DNA of 11,470 bases from Cellvibrionaceae bacterium (GCA_027012915.1 JALUYN010000397.1:1-11470), one strand, 5' to 3'; counted from the first letter of the stretch, positions 1 to 6,472 are shown. Notes: generated from the sequence alone by a model not told the origin. Program-made: numbers and translations.

Positions 1-1
1 G

Positions 2-49
2 TTGGAATTCGCTTATTTAGAACAACTAAATGGCGCTCATACCGCCTGA
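2..49 (+). CDS. possible C-terminal end of an upstream gene (partial)
   Basis: From base 2 an open frame encodes 15 residues, LEFAYLEQLNGAHTA, and stops at TGA 47-49. The composition looks protein-like, and a weak terminator-like hairpin follows at 115-136, which would suit a plus-strand gene ending here. Frame 1 is also open, up to TAG 88-90, but its translation is rich in Arg, Ser and Gln and less convincing. The fragment is too short to assign a family, and it may not be a gene at all. Confidence 0.25.
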   Translation: MEFAYLEQLNGAHTA

Positions 50-114
50 CTGGGAGCGAAAATAGTCTCCAGCAGAAGTATCAGAATTAGTGTTAACAGG
101 CCCTAAGCTATTGC

Positions 115-136
115 CCACGAAATCCGCGTGGTTTTT
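115..136 (+). terminator. weak intrinsic terminator-like hairpin
   Basis: CCACG (115-119) pairs with CGTGG (127-131) across a 7-base loop, followed directly by five T (132-136). A 5-bp stem is short for an efficient terminator. It could end transcription of a gene entering from the left edge. The same T-run also belongs to a 9-bp inverted repeat with 167-175, so the element may instead be regulatory. Confidence 0.35.
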
Positions 137-175
137 ACGCCAAAGCACGACTAAAATTACGTCACACGTAAAAAC
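131..175. repeat. 9-bp inverted repeat upstream of the first solute-binding gene
   Basis: GTTTTTACG (131-139) and CGTAAAAAC (167-175) are perfect reverse complements, separated by 27 bases. The right arm ends 23 bases before the ATG at 199, so the pair could be an operator or could fold in the leader. No regulator is suggested by the sequence. Confidence 0.4.
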
Positions 176-198
176 TTAGATAACAAGAAACCTGCTAC

Positions 199-1011
199 AT
201 GATCAGATCTCTCCTAATTGGCTGCTTTGCACTGCTGATAGGTGCCAGTGCCGGCGCCAGAGAAGTGGTCTATGTGGGTGTTTATCCGTTTGCGCCGTTT
301 GCCTACAAGGCGAACAAGCATGTCGACATCCAGACCTTTTCCCCGTCCGGACGGCAGATCAACAAATACACCGCCAAGGGTGTTATTCACGATTTCATCA
401 AACTGCTGAATCAGCATCAGACCCGGTTCCAGTTCAGGGTATTCCGCACCACCCCCACCGCACGCTTCAAGGCCTTTGATCACGGCAAGTTCGACATGAT
501 GCTGTTTGAAAGCCGGCAATGGGGCTGGGAAAGCAGGCCGGTGGACGCCAGCAAAGTCTATCTGGAAGGCGGTGAAGTCTATATCGCCCACCAGCAAGGT
601 GGACGCGGACAGGAGTTTTTCGATGACCTCCACACCAAGACCATTATTGGCATTGAAGGCTACCACTACGGCTTTGCGGGAATGAACAACGATACGAATT
701 TTCTAAAGCAGAATTTTCAGATTCGTTTTACCGACTCCAACGAGAGCAGCATCAAGATGCTACTGGGCGGGCGCGGCGATATTGCAGTGGTCACCCAGTC
801 GTATTTGAAAATGTTTTTGAGTGACAACCCAGAGCAGGCGAAAAAGCTGCTGATCTCCAACAAGAAAGACCAGCACTACCACCACACCATATTGATCCGC
901 CAGGGCCACCCTCTCTCAGTAGCCACCATCAATCAGTGGCTGTCACAGATGCAAGCGGCCGGAACTCTAGACCGGCTCTGGAAGAAATGGGGCCTGGACG
1001 TCAATTTATGA
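199..1011 (+). CDS. periplasmic solute-binding protein, family 3-like (orphan)
   Basis: This 270-residue protein is probably exported to the periplasm. Residues 1-20 form a signal peptide (MIRS, then a hydrophobic core, ending ASAGA before Arg21). The mature part begins VVYVGVYPFAPFAY, the usual first strand and ligand-side loop of the bacterial extracellular solute-binding protein family 3 (SBP_bac_3) fold. It continues through FDMMLFES (about 98-105) and GDIAVVTQ (193-200) to a C-terminal QMQAAGTLDRLWKKWG segment (250-265), a typical ending of these proteins. Known relatives bind amino acids or similar small ligands for ABC importers, or act as sensory receptors. No permease or ATPase gene is adjacent, so the partner and ligand are unknown. 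The ribosome-binding site is weak (AAGAAA, 9 bases before the ATG), but the signal peptide supports this start. Confidence 0.8.
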   Translation: MIRSLLIGCFALLIGASAGAREVVYVGVYPFAPFAYKANKHVDIQTFSPSGRQINKYTAKGVIHDFIKLLNQHQTRFQFRVFRTTPTARFKAFDHGKFDMMLFESRQWGWESRPVDASKVYLEGGEVYIAHQQGGRGQEFFDDLHTKTIIGIEGYHYGFAGMNNDTNFLKQNFQIRFTDSNESSIKMLLGGRGDIAVVTQSYLKMFLSDNPEQAKKLLISNKKDQHYHHTILIRQGHPLSVATINQWLSQMQAAGTLDRLWKKWGLDVNL

Positions 1012-1034
1012 CGCGCCGGGCGCGGTAGCAGATT

Positions 1035-1056
1035 TAGGGCCTGTCGACAGGCCCTA
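1035..1056. repeat. 22-bp perfect palindrome between convergent genes
   Basis: TAGGGCCTGTC (1035-1045) is followed directly by its exact reverse complement GACAGGCCCTA (1046-1056). The palindrome contains the stop codon of the minus-strand oxidoreductase gene (1054-1056). A short GC-rich inverted repeat, CGCGCC/GGCGCG, lies at 1012-1024 just after the stop of the plus-strand gene. Neither is followed by a T-run, so they are not classical intrinsic terminators, but hairpins between convergent genes could stop transcription or protect mRNA ends. ACAGGCCCTA also occurs at 96-105, as a half copy. Confidence 0.6.
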
Positions 1057-1992
1057 GGGCAACAGCAGCAACTTGCCAGTGGTGTGACCGGCCTCGATGG
1101 TTTCATGGGCGAGATCCGCCTGGGAAAGAGGCATGCGCCCACCCACCAGAATCTGCAATTCTCCCTTAGCCACCTGCTCGGCCATATTGGTCAAAGCTGC
1201 GACGTCGTATTGCATCAGGAAAAATTCTGCTTTAACACCAGCCGCTTCAGCCGCCGCCAACACATGTTCACGTGTGGCAGAGGGCACGGTCACCAGCAAA
1301 CCACCGTCTCTTACCACAGCCAGGGAATCCACCCCCACCTGACCGCCCACCAAATCAATCACCAGATCCACCGGCTCTACCTGCTCCTGAAACGGTGCGG
1401 CGCGATAGTCGATGCACTCATCGGCGCCAAGCCCTTGCAGCATTGCGTGCTTGGGTTCGGACGCAGTGACGATAACATGTGCCCCGAGCGCCTTGGCAAG
1501 CTGAACCGCAAAGCTGCCGACGCCACCGGCGGCGGCGTGAATCAGCACTCGCTGACCACTCTGTAACTGGCCTACGGTGTGCACTGCCTGCCAAGCGGTC
1601 AGACCCGCCAGAGGCAAGCCGGCCATGGCGGGCAGATCTTTGGCATTAGTCACCTTGACGCAGGCCTCGGCAGAAACCGTGAGCTGCTCCTGATAGGAGC
1701 AGGCGGAAGCGGGAAAACCGACCATGCCGATCACGGCATCGCCCACCACCAGATTGTCGACACCGACACCACAAGCGATGACCTTGCCACTGAAATCAAA
1801 ACCCAAGCCCGCGGGCAAATCCATGGAAGGACACAGCAAATGCGAGCCCTCGCGAATCTTGTAGTCGATAGGATTGACCGATGCCGCGGATACGGTCACC
1901 AAAACTTCACCCACACCAGGCTGTGGTGGATCCAATTCCACCAACTCCATAACTGAAGGTGAACCGAATTCCTGGATTCTGATAGCTTTCAC
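1054..1992 (-). CDS. NADPH-dependent quinone oxidoreductase-like protein (zinc-independent MDR superfamily)
   Basis: This 312-residue cytoplasmic enzyme belongs to the medium-chain dehydrogenase/reductase superfamily, quinone oxidoreductase branch. It probably transfers hydride from NADPH to a quinone or enone; the substrate is unknown. The N-terminal GroES-like domain (about 1-125) contains SAASVNPIDYKIREG, the family's substrate-side motif, and LGFDFSG. The Rossmann part contains AAAGGVGSFAVQLAK (153-167) for NADPH binding. The ligands of the catalytic and structural zinc sites of true alcohol dehydrogenases are not evident, and the C-terminal TTGKLLLLP is typical. I start at GTG 1992-1990, not the ATG nine bases upstream. 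AAGGA (2005-2001) lies 8 bases before the GTG but abuts the ATG, and the resulting N-terminus (start)KAIRIQEFG matches the family. A promoter lies upstream at 2031-2059. The gene is convergent with the solute-binding gene. Confidence 0.85.
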   Translation of the reverse strand: MKAIRIQEFGSPSVMELVELDPPQPGVGEVLVTVSAASVNPIDYKIREGSHLLCPSMDLPAGLGFDFSGKVIACGVGVDNLVVGDAVIGMVGFPASACSYQEQLTVSAEACVKVTNAKDLPAMAGLPLAGLTAWQAVHTVGQLQSGQRVLIHAAAGGVGSFAVQLAKALGAHVIVTASEPKHAMLQGLGADECIDYRAAPFQEQVEPVDLVIDLVGGQVGVDSLAVVRDGGLLVTVPSATREHVLAAAEAAGVKAEFFLMQYDVAALTNMAEQVAKGELQILVGGRMPLSQADLAHETIEAGHTTGKLLLLP

Positions 1993-2030
1993 AATAATCA
2001 TCCTTAATGGGTCATTTCTGAGAAATGTAC

Positions 2031-2059
2031 AACATAAATATGTCAGCTGTTAGAGCCAA
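2031..2059 (-). promoter_or_regulatory. sigma-70-like promoter of the oxidoreductase gene
   Basis: On the minus strand TTGGCT (2059-2054) and TATGTT (2036-2031) are separated by exactly 17 bases, resembling TTGACA/TATAAT. Transcription would begin near 2024, giving a leader of about 30 bases that contains the AAGGA at 2005-2001. The -10 box overlaps a small inverted repeat, ACATA-AA-TATGT (2032-2043), which could be an operator. Both assignments are inference from motif match. Confidence 0.4.
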
Positions 2060-2190
2060 TTTACACTATGGCATAAGATCATCGACGGCCATAATCTGAT
2101 ACGCTGAATTTCACCCGTCGGACCACACCGGAATTCCGGCCCTTCGCTGAAATATCACATTATTCAGAGGTGCCCATAGCGCTGCCGGTA

Positions 2191-2196
2191 TATAAT
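2191..2196 (+). promoter_or_regulatory. -10 box of the hisA promoter
   Basis: A perfect TATAAT lies 26 bases before the GTG start at 2223. Transcription would begin near 2203, leaving a leader of about 20 bases that carries GGAG at 2213-2216. No good -35 hexamer is visible at the expected place (2168-2173 is AGGTGC). The box overlaps the TTG at 2196, which excludes that codon as the true start. Confidence 0.55.
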
Positions 2197-2222
2197 TGCT
2201 TTTTAAATTGACGGAGAGTTCA

Positions 2223-2984
2223 GTGACCCTGTTTCGCCCCTGCATCGACCTGCACCAAGGTCAGGTCAAGCAAATTGTCGGCGGCAGCCTCAATGACGAC
2301 GGCGCCGACACCAACTTTGTCAGCAACTACGACGCGCCCTACTACGCCGATCTCTACAAGCAGTACGACCTGCGCGGCGGTCACGTCATAGCTCTCGGCC
2401 CGGGCAATCAGGAGCAAGCGCTGGCCGCACTGGCCGCGTGGCCACAGGGCCTGCAGTTTGGCGGCGGCGTCAACAACGAGAACGCCACCAGCTATCTGGA
2501 AGCCGGTGCCTCTCACGTGATTGTTACCTCTTATTTATTCGAAGGCGGCCAATTCAGCTGGAAGCGTTTAGAGACCATCAAGGCCGAGACCGGCACTGAT
2601 CGACTGATTCTGGATCTCAGCTGTCGCCGCACCGATGGCGGCTGGAACATTGCCACCGACCGCTGGCAGACCGTTACGGACACGACCATCACCGAAGAAT
2701 CCCTCAAGGAACTGGGGCAGCACTGCAGCGAATTTTTGATTCACGCCGCCGACGTCGAAGGCCTGCAACAGGGTATCGATGAAGAATTGGTGAGCTTCCT
2801 GGGCCAACACGCCGATATACCCGTAACCTATGCCGGTGGCGCCCGTTCCATCAGTGATTTGAAACGCGTCCACCAACTGTCCAACGGCAAAGTCGATCTC
2901 ACCATCGGCAGTGCGCTGGATATTTTTGGCGGCCGTGGCGTCACTCTGGCAGAGTGCATTGAGTGGAATCAGCAGCAGTCGTAA
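2223..2984 (+). CDS. hisA: phosphoribosylformimino-5-aminoimidazole carboxamide ribotide isomerase, eukaryotic (HIS6) type
   Basis: This 253-residue (beta/alpha)8 protein catalyses the fourth step of histidine biosynthesis, the Amadori isomerisation of ProFAR to PRFAR, in the cytoplasm. The N-terminus FRPCIDLHQGQVKQIVGG resembles fungal and plant HIS6 much more than ordinary bacterial HisA. Asp9 (in CID) and Asp131 (in LILDLSCRR) are the expected general acid/base pair. Phosphate-binding segments are FGGGVN (79-84), AGGARS (204-209) and IGSALDIFGG (228-237). I chose GTG 2223 because GGAG lies 6 bases upstream, the protein then begins two residues before the family's conserved FRPCID, and the alternative TTG at 2196 sits inside the -10 box. 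No other his gene is next to it, so it is transcribed alone. Function is inferred from family membership; a second bacterial-type HisA elsewhere would change the interpretation. Confidence 0.88.
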   Translation: MTLFRPCIDLHQGQVKQIVGGSLNDDGADTNFVSNYDAPYYADLYKQYDLRGGHVIALGPGNQEQALAALAAWPQGLQFGGGVNNENATSYLEAGASHVIVTSYLFEGGQFSWKRLETIKAETGTDRLILDLSCRRTDGGWNIATDRWQTVTDTTITEESLKELGQHCSEFLIHAADVEGLQQGIDEELVSFLGQHADIPVTYAGGARSISDLKRVHQLSNGKVDLTIGSALDIFGGRGVTLAECIEWNQQQS

Positions 2985-2998
2985 ACTTGTCTGGCTCG

Positions 2999-3017
2999 CA
3001 TGAGCGATAGGCTCATG
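2999..3017 (+). other. hairpin after hisA
   Basis: CATGAGC (2999-3005) pairs perfectly with GCTCATG (3011-3017) over a GATAG loop. No T-run follows, so it is not a standard intrinsic terminator. It could stabilise the 3' end of the hisA message or be a weak or factor-dependent stop. Confidence 0.35.
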
Positions 3018-3135
3018 GCAGCACATTCGTGTGCAGCATAGGCGAACATTTAAATTGCTCATTCTGATCCAATTAAATGACGCTCCGTAAAAGCTGACAT
3101 CAGAGAACACAAGTCGTCAAAGGAGACGCGCATCC

Positions 3136-4536
3136 ATGAGAAAGACCAAGATCATCTGTACCATTGGCCCCGCCACTGAATCGTTCGATATGCTGGAGAA
3201 GTTGTACAACGCCGGCATGAACGTGGTGCGCCTGAATATGTCTCACGGTGATCACGAGTCTCACGCCAAGGTCATTCGCGCCATCCAGACCCTTAATAAG
3301 AAGGTCAAATTCCCGATCCCCATCCTGATGGACACTCAGGGCCCGGAGATTCGCACCGGCGACATTGCCGACGAACTGAATCTGCATGAAGGCGACGAGA
3401 TCACCATCAGCGTACGCGGCAGCGACAATGTGGAAGAGACTTCTATTCACATCAATTACGACGATCTGGTCGACAGCGTTGCCGTGGGCGATATGATCAC
3501 CGTGGACAACGGCCTGATCAATCTCGAAGTTCTGGAAAAGCAGGAACCCACCCTGCGCTGTAAAGTTATCGACGGCGGCGTTCTGAAAAGTAAGCGCCAT
3601 GTAAACCTGCCGGGTATTCGCGTCAACCTGCCGGCCATTACCGAAAAAGATCGCAAAGACATTCTTTTCGCCATGGAACAGGAGCTGGATTACATCGCCC
3701 TGTCTTTTGTACGTACCGCCAATGATGTACGCGAACTGCGTGAGCTGCTCGGCGAGAAAGCCAACAAGATTAAAATCATCTCAAAGATTGAAGATCAGGA
3801 AGGCGTGCGCAACCTGGAAGAAATCATCGAAGAATCCGACGGCGTGATGGTGGCACGCGGCGACCTGGGTGTAGAGATCAGCGTCGACTTGTTGCCCAAC
3901 GAGCAGCGCCGCATGGTGCGCCTGTGCGCCGAGCATGGCAAACGCGTGATTGTCGCTACCCACTTGCTGGAATCCATGATCGACAATCCCATCCCCACCC
4001 GCGCCGAAGTAACCGACGTAGCTAACGCCATCTACGAAGGCGCCGACTGCATTATGCTGTCCGGTGAGACCACCATCGGAAAATATCCGGTCAAGTGTGT
4101 GGAAATGCTCAACAAGATTGCCCGCACCGCGGAAAACGATCACGGTCTGAATTTTTCCAAGAACCTGAAAATCGACAACGACAAACAGCACCTAGCCGCC
4201 GCCGCAGTACAGTTGACCAACGCGCTAAAAACCAAGGGCATCGTGGTGATTACCCGTCGTGGACGCATGGCCAACTACGTCACCAACTGCCACCCGGAAA
4301 GCACACCAATTTACGCTTTCAGTAACGATAACCGCACTCGTCGCCAGCTGCTACTTAACCGCGGCGTGTACCCGTTCCGCCTGGAGTTCAGTCAAGACCC
4401 GGAGAAGACCCTGATGAAAGCCTTCAATGTATTGAAGGAACGTCGCGGTTTTGAATCCGGCGATAAGGTCGTGGTGATTTCAGACGTTCTGGAAGGCGTT
4501 GGCGTCGACGCTATTCAGATTCGCAGTATTCCCTAA
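3136..4536 (+). CDS. pyk: pyruvate kinase
   Basis: This 466-residue cytoplasmic enzyme makes pyruvate and ATP from phosphoenolpyruvate and ADP, the last step of glycolysis. The A-domain barrel begins TKIICTIGPAT, with Arg32, Asn34, Ser36 and His37 in VRLNMSHG. The B-domain lid spans about 70-166. Catalytic residues are Lys217 (IISKIED), Glu219, Asp243 (ARGDLG) and Thr275 (ATHLLESM). The C-domain covers about 335-466. Length and the N-terminus fit the short PykF-like class (about 470 residues). Glu101 aligns with the glutamate that marks potassium-dependent enzymes (alignment by eye). Two segments depart from the E. coli enzymes: His276 stands where Gln or Lys is usual after the catalytic Thr, and the C-domain nucleotide-like segment reads TRRGRMA. 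AGGAG (3121-3125) lies 10 bases before the ATG. Whether it is PykF or PykA by function cannot be told here. Confidence 0.95.
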   Translation: MRKTKIICTIGPATESFDMLEKLYNAGMNVVRLNMSHGDHESHAKVIRAIQTLNKKVKFPIPILMDTQGPEIRTGDIADELNLHEGDEITISVRGSDNVEETSIHINYDDLVDSVAVGDMITVDNGLINLEVLEKQEPTLRCKVIDGGVLKSKRHVNLPGIRVNLPAITEKDRKDILFAMEQELDYIALSFVRTANDVRELRELLGEKANKIKIISKIEDQEGVRNLEEIIEESDGVMVARGDLGVEISVDLLPNEQRRMVRLCAEHGKRVIVATHLLESMIDNPIPTRAEVTDVANAIYEGADCIMLSGETTIGKYPVKCVEMLNKIARTAENDHGLNFSKNLKIDNDKQHLAAAAVQLTNALKTKGIVVITRRGRMANYVTNCHPESTPIYAFSNDNRTRRQLLLNRGVYPFRLEFSQDPEKTLMKAFNVLKERRGFESGDKVVVISDVLEGVGVDAIQIRSIP

Positions 4537-4580
4537 TCGATTAACCGCACTGACTGGAGCACGTTCAGAAATTATAAGTA

Positions 4581-4669
4581 AACGTCATTCCCGCGAAAGC
4601 GGGAACCTTGTGATCACGAAGATCCTCTCCTGAGATTCCCGCTTTCGCGGGAATGGCGGGAATGACGTT
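4581..4669. repeat. REPIN-like inverted pair of palindromic repeats
   Basis: Two REP-like units lie in opposite orientation. The left one has TTCCCGC (4588-4594), a GAAA loop and GCGGGAA (4599-4605). The right one has ATTCCCGC (4635-4642), a TTTC loop and GCGGGAAT (4647-4654). The outer ends AACGTCATTCCCGC (4581-4594) and GCGGGAATGACGTT (4656-4669) are a perfect 14-bp inverted repeat, so the whole 89 bp can fold as one structure. The right unit has an extra GGCGGGAAT block. A related single unit is at 6473-6498. Such dispersed palindromes are commonly mobilised by RAYT transposases; none is in this window. The element may also end pyk transcription. Confidence 0.75.
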
Positions 4670-4752
4670 TATATCGGGAACGACGAAAATTGCGAAGCGA
4701 CGGTTTTTGAGGCTGGCGTATAGCAAACCTACGAAGCACCAAGGAATAATTT

Positions 4753-5142
4753 ATGTCACAAAGTTTTCAAATCCAGGGCCAGATCCACTCCATTGGCGAC
4801 ACCATGGAATACGGCAGCAACGGTTTTACCAAGCGCGAGTTTGTTATCAAGCTCACGGGCGAAGGTGAGAACCCGGCCTATCCCAATTACATCGCTCTGG
4901 AGCTGATCAAAGACAAGTGCGGCATTATGGATGCCTACAACCTGGGTGACGAAATCCTAGTGCACTTCAATCTTTCCGGTCGCCTCTGGTCACCGGCAGG
5001 TAAACCCGAGAAATGCTTTAACAGCTTGCAGGCCTGGCGTGTACAGCCGGTATCGCAGGCTCAGGATCAAGACCCGGGCATTCCCGATTTTAACCAGGCA
5101 CCGCCCTCATCCCTGTACGAAGACGATGACGTACCCTTCTAA
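4753..5142 (+). CDS. DUF3127-like OB-fold protein with SSB-type acidic tail
   Basis: This 129-residue protein resembles the DUF3127 family, whose small beta-rich proteins are thought to be related to single-stranded-DNA-binding OB folds. The core (about 1-98) is beta-rich: FQIQGQIHSIG, FTKREFVIKL, YIALELIKDKC and LGDEILVHFNLSGR are successive strands. A flexible Gln/Pro/Ser-rich linker follows (about 100-121), and the protein ends in EDDDVPF. That last piece copies the C-terminal acidic tip of bacterial SSB (DDDIPF), which is known to recruit DNA replication and repair enzymes. The inference is that this protein binds single-stranded nucleic acid or competes for SSB partners. Its length is below that of a canonical SSB (about 160-180), and the core lacks an obvious match to SSB. 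AAGGA (4741-4745) lies 7 bases before the ATG. It appears to be a single-gene unit. Confidence 0.75.
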   Translation: MSQSFQIQGQIHSIGDTMEYGSNGFTKREFVIKLTGEGENPAYPNYIALELIKDKCGIMDAYNLGDEILVHFNLSGRLWSPAGKPEKCFNSLQAWRVQPVSQAQDQDPGIPDFNQAPPSSLYEDDDVPF

Positions 5143-5153
5143 GGCGAAGCTCC

Positions 5154-5175
5154 GATCCCGGCCCGGGCCGGGATC
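5154..5175. promoter_or_regulatory. 22-bp perfect GC-rich palindrome
   Basis: GATCCCGGCCC (5154-5164) is followed by its exact reverse complement GGGCCGGGATC (5165-5175). It begins 11 bases after the upstream stop codon and ends 6 bases before the -10 box at 5182. No T-run follows. It may act as a transcription barrier after the DUF3127-like gene, or as an operator for the downstream promoter, since it covers the expected -35 position. Confidence 0.5.
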
Positions 5176-5181
5176 AGCGAC

Positions 5182-5187
5182 TATACT
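5182..5187 (+). promoter_or_regulatory. -10 box for the second solute-binding gene, predicted leaderless
   Basis: TATACT ends 6 bases before the A of the ATG at 5194, so transcription would start at or next to the start codon. There is no Shine-Dalgarno sequence in the preceding bases. No -35 match is seen; that position falls inside the palindrome at 5154-5175. Confidence 0.4.
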
Positions 5188-5193
5188 GCGCGT

Positions 5194-5916
5194 ATGAGCA
5201 CTCGCCCCATACATCGACTGACACCTCTTCTCCTGACTGTTGTGCTGGGCTTTTCCAGCATTTCGCAAGCACAGTCGCGGATTCTTTTCTCCTGCCGCAT
5301 TCCCACCAACCTGCCACAGTGGCAAATGCTGGTTGATGTATTTAGCGAGGCCTTTGGCGCCCTTGGCTATGATTTTGAAATGCACTATCTGAACGGCAGG
5401 CGTGAGAATTATGAACTTAAGAACTCAGATAAGTACGACGGCACCTGCATACGCCTGAAGTCCTTTAGCGCGGTCGCCGATGAGTACAATATGGTGGTGG
5501 TTAACTCACCCGTTGGCGATCCCTACACCTCCGTGTGGAAAAACCGAAAGATCGGCGAACCAGAGGACCCTTCGAGTCTGTTTATCAAAGACGCCAATGT
5601 CGGTTACCTAAGAGGGAACGGCGTAGCCGAGAGTTACCTGAAAGATTACGGCCCCATCAACACCATTTCGTTCCTAAGACCAGACCTGGGTATAAAGACA
5701 CTGGTATTGGGAAGAATCGATTACTGGGTAGGTTACTCCCATACCGCAGAGCACTTGGCGGAGCATATGAACTTTTACGGCTCTATCGAAAAAATCGCCG
5801 ATGTACGCCAGGACTACTTCTACCCCGTTATTTCCAAACGATACTTAGATATAAAACCACAGCTGGAACACGAGCTAACCCGCATTATGGGCGCCCGAGC
5901 CGGTTTGATTCGCTAA
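5194..5916 (+). CDS. periplasmic solute-binding-like protein (orphan)
   Basis: This 240-residue protein carries a signal peptide (residues 1-26: Arg and His near the start, hydrophobic LLLTVVLGF, then SISQA). The mature part looks like a small SBP_bac_3-type periplasmic protein: RILFSCRIPTNLPQWQMLVDVFSEAF opens the first lobe (written here from residue 29), YDGTCIRLKSF (81-91) resembles the segment before the hinge, and VGYLRGNG (136-143) and LGRIDYWVGY (172-181) belong to the second lobe. Two cysteines, Cys34 and Cys85, could form a disulfide. It is not close in sequence to the solute-binding protein at 199-1011, and no transporter partner is adjacent. The signal peptide fixes the start at ATG 5194, despite the lack of a ribosome-binding site. 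The ligand is unknown; relatives include sensory or quorum-related receptors as well as transporter subunits. Confidence 0.7.
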   Translation: MSTRPIHRLTPLLLTVVLGFSSISQAQSRILFSCRIPTNLPQWQMLVDVFSEAFGALGYDFEMHYLNGRRENYELKNSDKYDGTCIRLKSFSAVADEYNMVVVNSPVGDPYTSVWKNRKIGEPEDPSSLFIKDANVGYLRGNGVAESYLKDYGPINTISFLRPDLGIKTLVLGRIDYWVGYSHTAEHLAEHMNFYGSIEKIADVRQDYFYPVISKRYLDIKPQLEHELTRIMGARAGLIR

Positions 5917-5996
5917 GTCAGCTTTCCACTAGCTTCGCTACTGAACTAGAATGACGATCCCTTTTCCGAATCATCTTTAATAGCAGAATAACAATA

Positions 5997-6455
5997 ATGA
6001 ACGCATCGATAGAAACCACACAACTTAGCTTTAGTTTTAGTACGATTTCCATGGAGTGGCTACTGGCCACCGCAGCCTTTGTGATGCTTCTGTCACTGGC
6101 TCTGGCGTGGGTCGCCACGTTGATTATCTACGGCCGGGTAAAGTCTCTGAAAAAAGTATTTCCCGCAACACAGAATTTGATTCGCGCCCACATCGACTAC
6201 CTGATGATGTCGACACTGCTGATCGCCTTCTACTTTGCCTGCGAGCATTTGAGCATCGCACTGCCTTCAGCCGTAATCGCCATTCTCTGTTTTGGCGTTA
6301 TCTACAATCCGTTTGGTTTTATTCTAAAAGCCATCGACCCCAAAACCGGTCAGAGCGATACGCTGGCCGGAAAAATTCTGGTGTGCTCCGGGTTTTTGCC
6401 GGCCACCATTGGCTTTGGCTATGCCAGCTATGCGATTCTGGCGACGCTGATCTGA
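5997..6455 (+). CDS. four-helix integral membrane protein, unknown function
   Basis: I do not recognise the family. The 152-residue product has four likely membrane helices at about 20-45, 66-84, 88-110 and 126-150, with short loops. Charged residues (GRVKSLKK, 46-53) follow the first helix, which suggests that this loop is cytoplasmic. A conspicuous polar motif, NLIRAHIDYLMM (60-71), leads into helix 2, and YNPFGFILKAIDP (103-115) ends helix 3; these are candidate functional positions. No cysteine pair or metal-binding cluster is obvious. The ribosome-binding site is poor; ATG 6051 (Met19) is an alternative start that keeps all helices. The gene lies 80 bases after the solute-binding gene on the same strand and is followed by a REP-like hairpin and a strong terminator. 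Confidence 0.65.
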   Translation: MNASIETTQLSFSFSTISMEWLLATAAFVMLLSLALAWVATLIIYGRVKSLKKVFPATQNLIRAHIDYLMMSTLLIAFYFACEHLSIALPSAVIAILCFGVIYNPFGFILKAIDPKTGQSDTLAGKILVCSGFLPATIGFGYASYAILATLI

Positions 6456-6472
6456 ACCGTAATACCGAAGAT

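Noticed and set aside
1993..2001. ATG start for the oxidoreductase
   Set aside because: The AAGGA abuts this ATG, leaving no spacing, while it is 8 bases from the GTG at 1992, which also gives the family's usual N-terminus.
2128..2139. 12-bp palindrome CCGGAATTCCGG upstream of hisA
   Set aside because: Short, GC-rich palindromes of this size arise by chance; it is not placed at a promoter element, though a repressor site cannot be excluded.
2196..2222. TTG start nine codons upstream for hisA
   Set aside because: The TTG is part of the TATAAT -10 box, and the added residues do not match the family; GTG 2223 has a proper ribosome-binding site.
4581..4669. CRISPR array or riboswitch at the repeat cluster after pyk
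   Set aside because: There are only two inverted units without regular spacers; the GAAA-loop stems fit REP elements.
4653..4868. 71-residue plus-strand frame overlapping the DUF3127-like gene
   Set aside because: It begins inside the REPIN-like repeat, has no ribosome-binding site and overlaps a well-supported gene in another frame.
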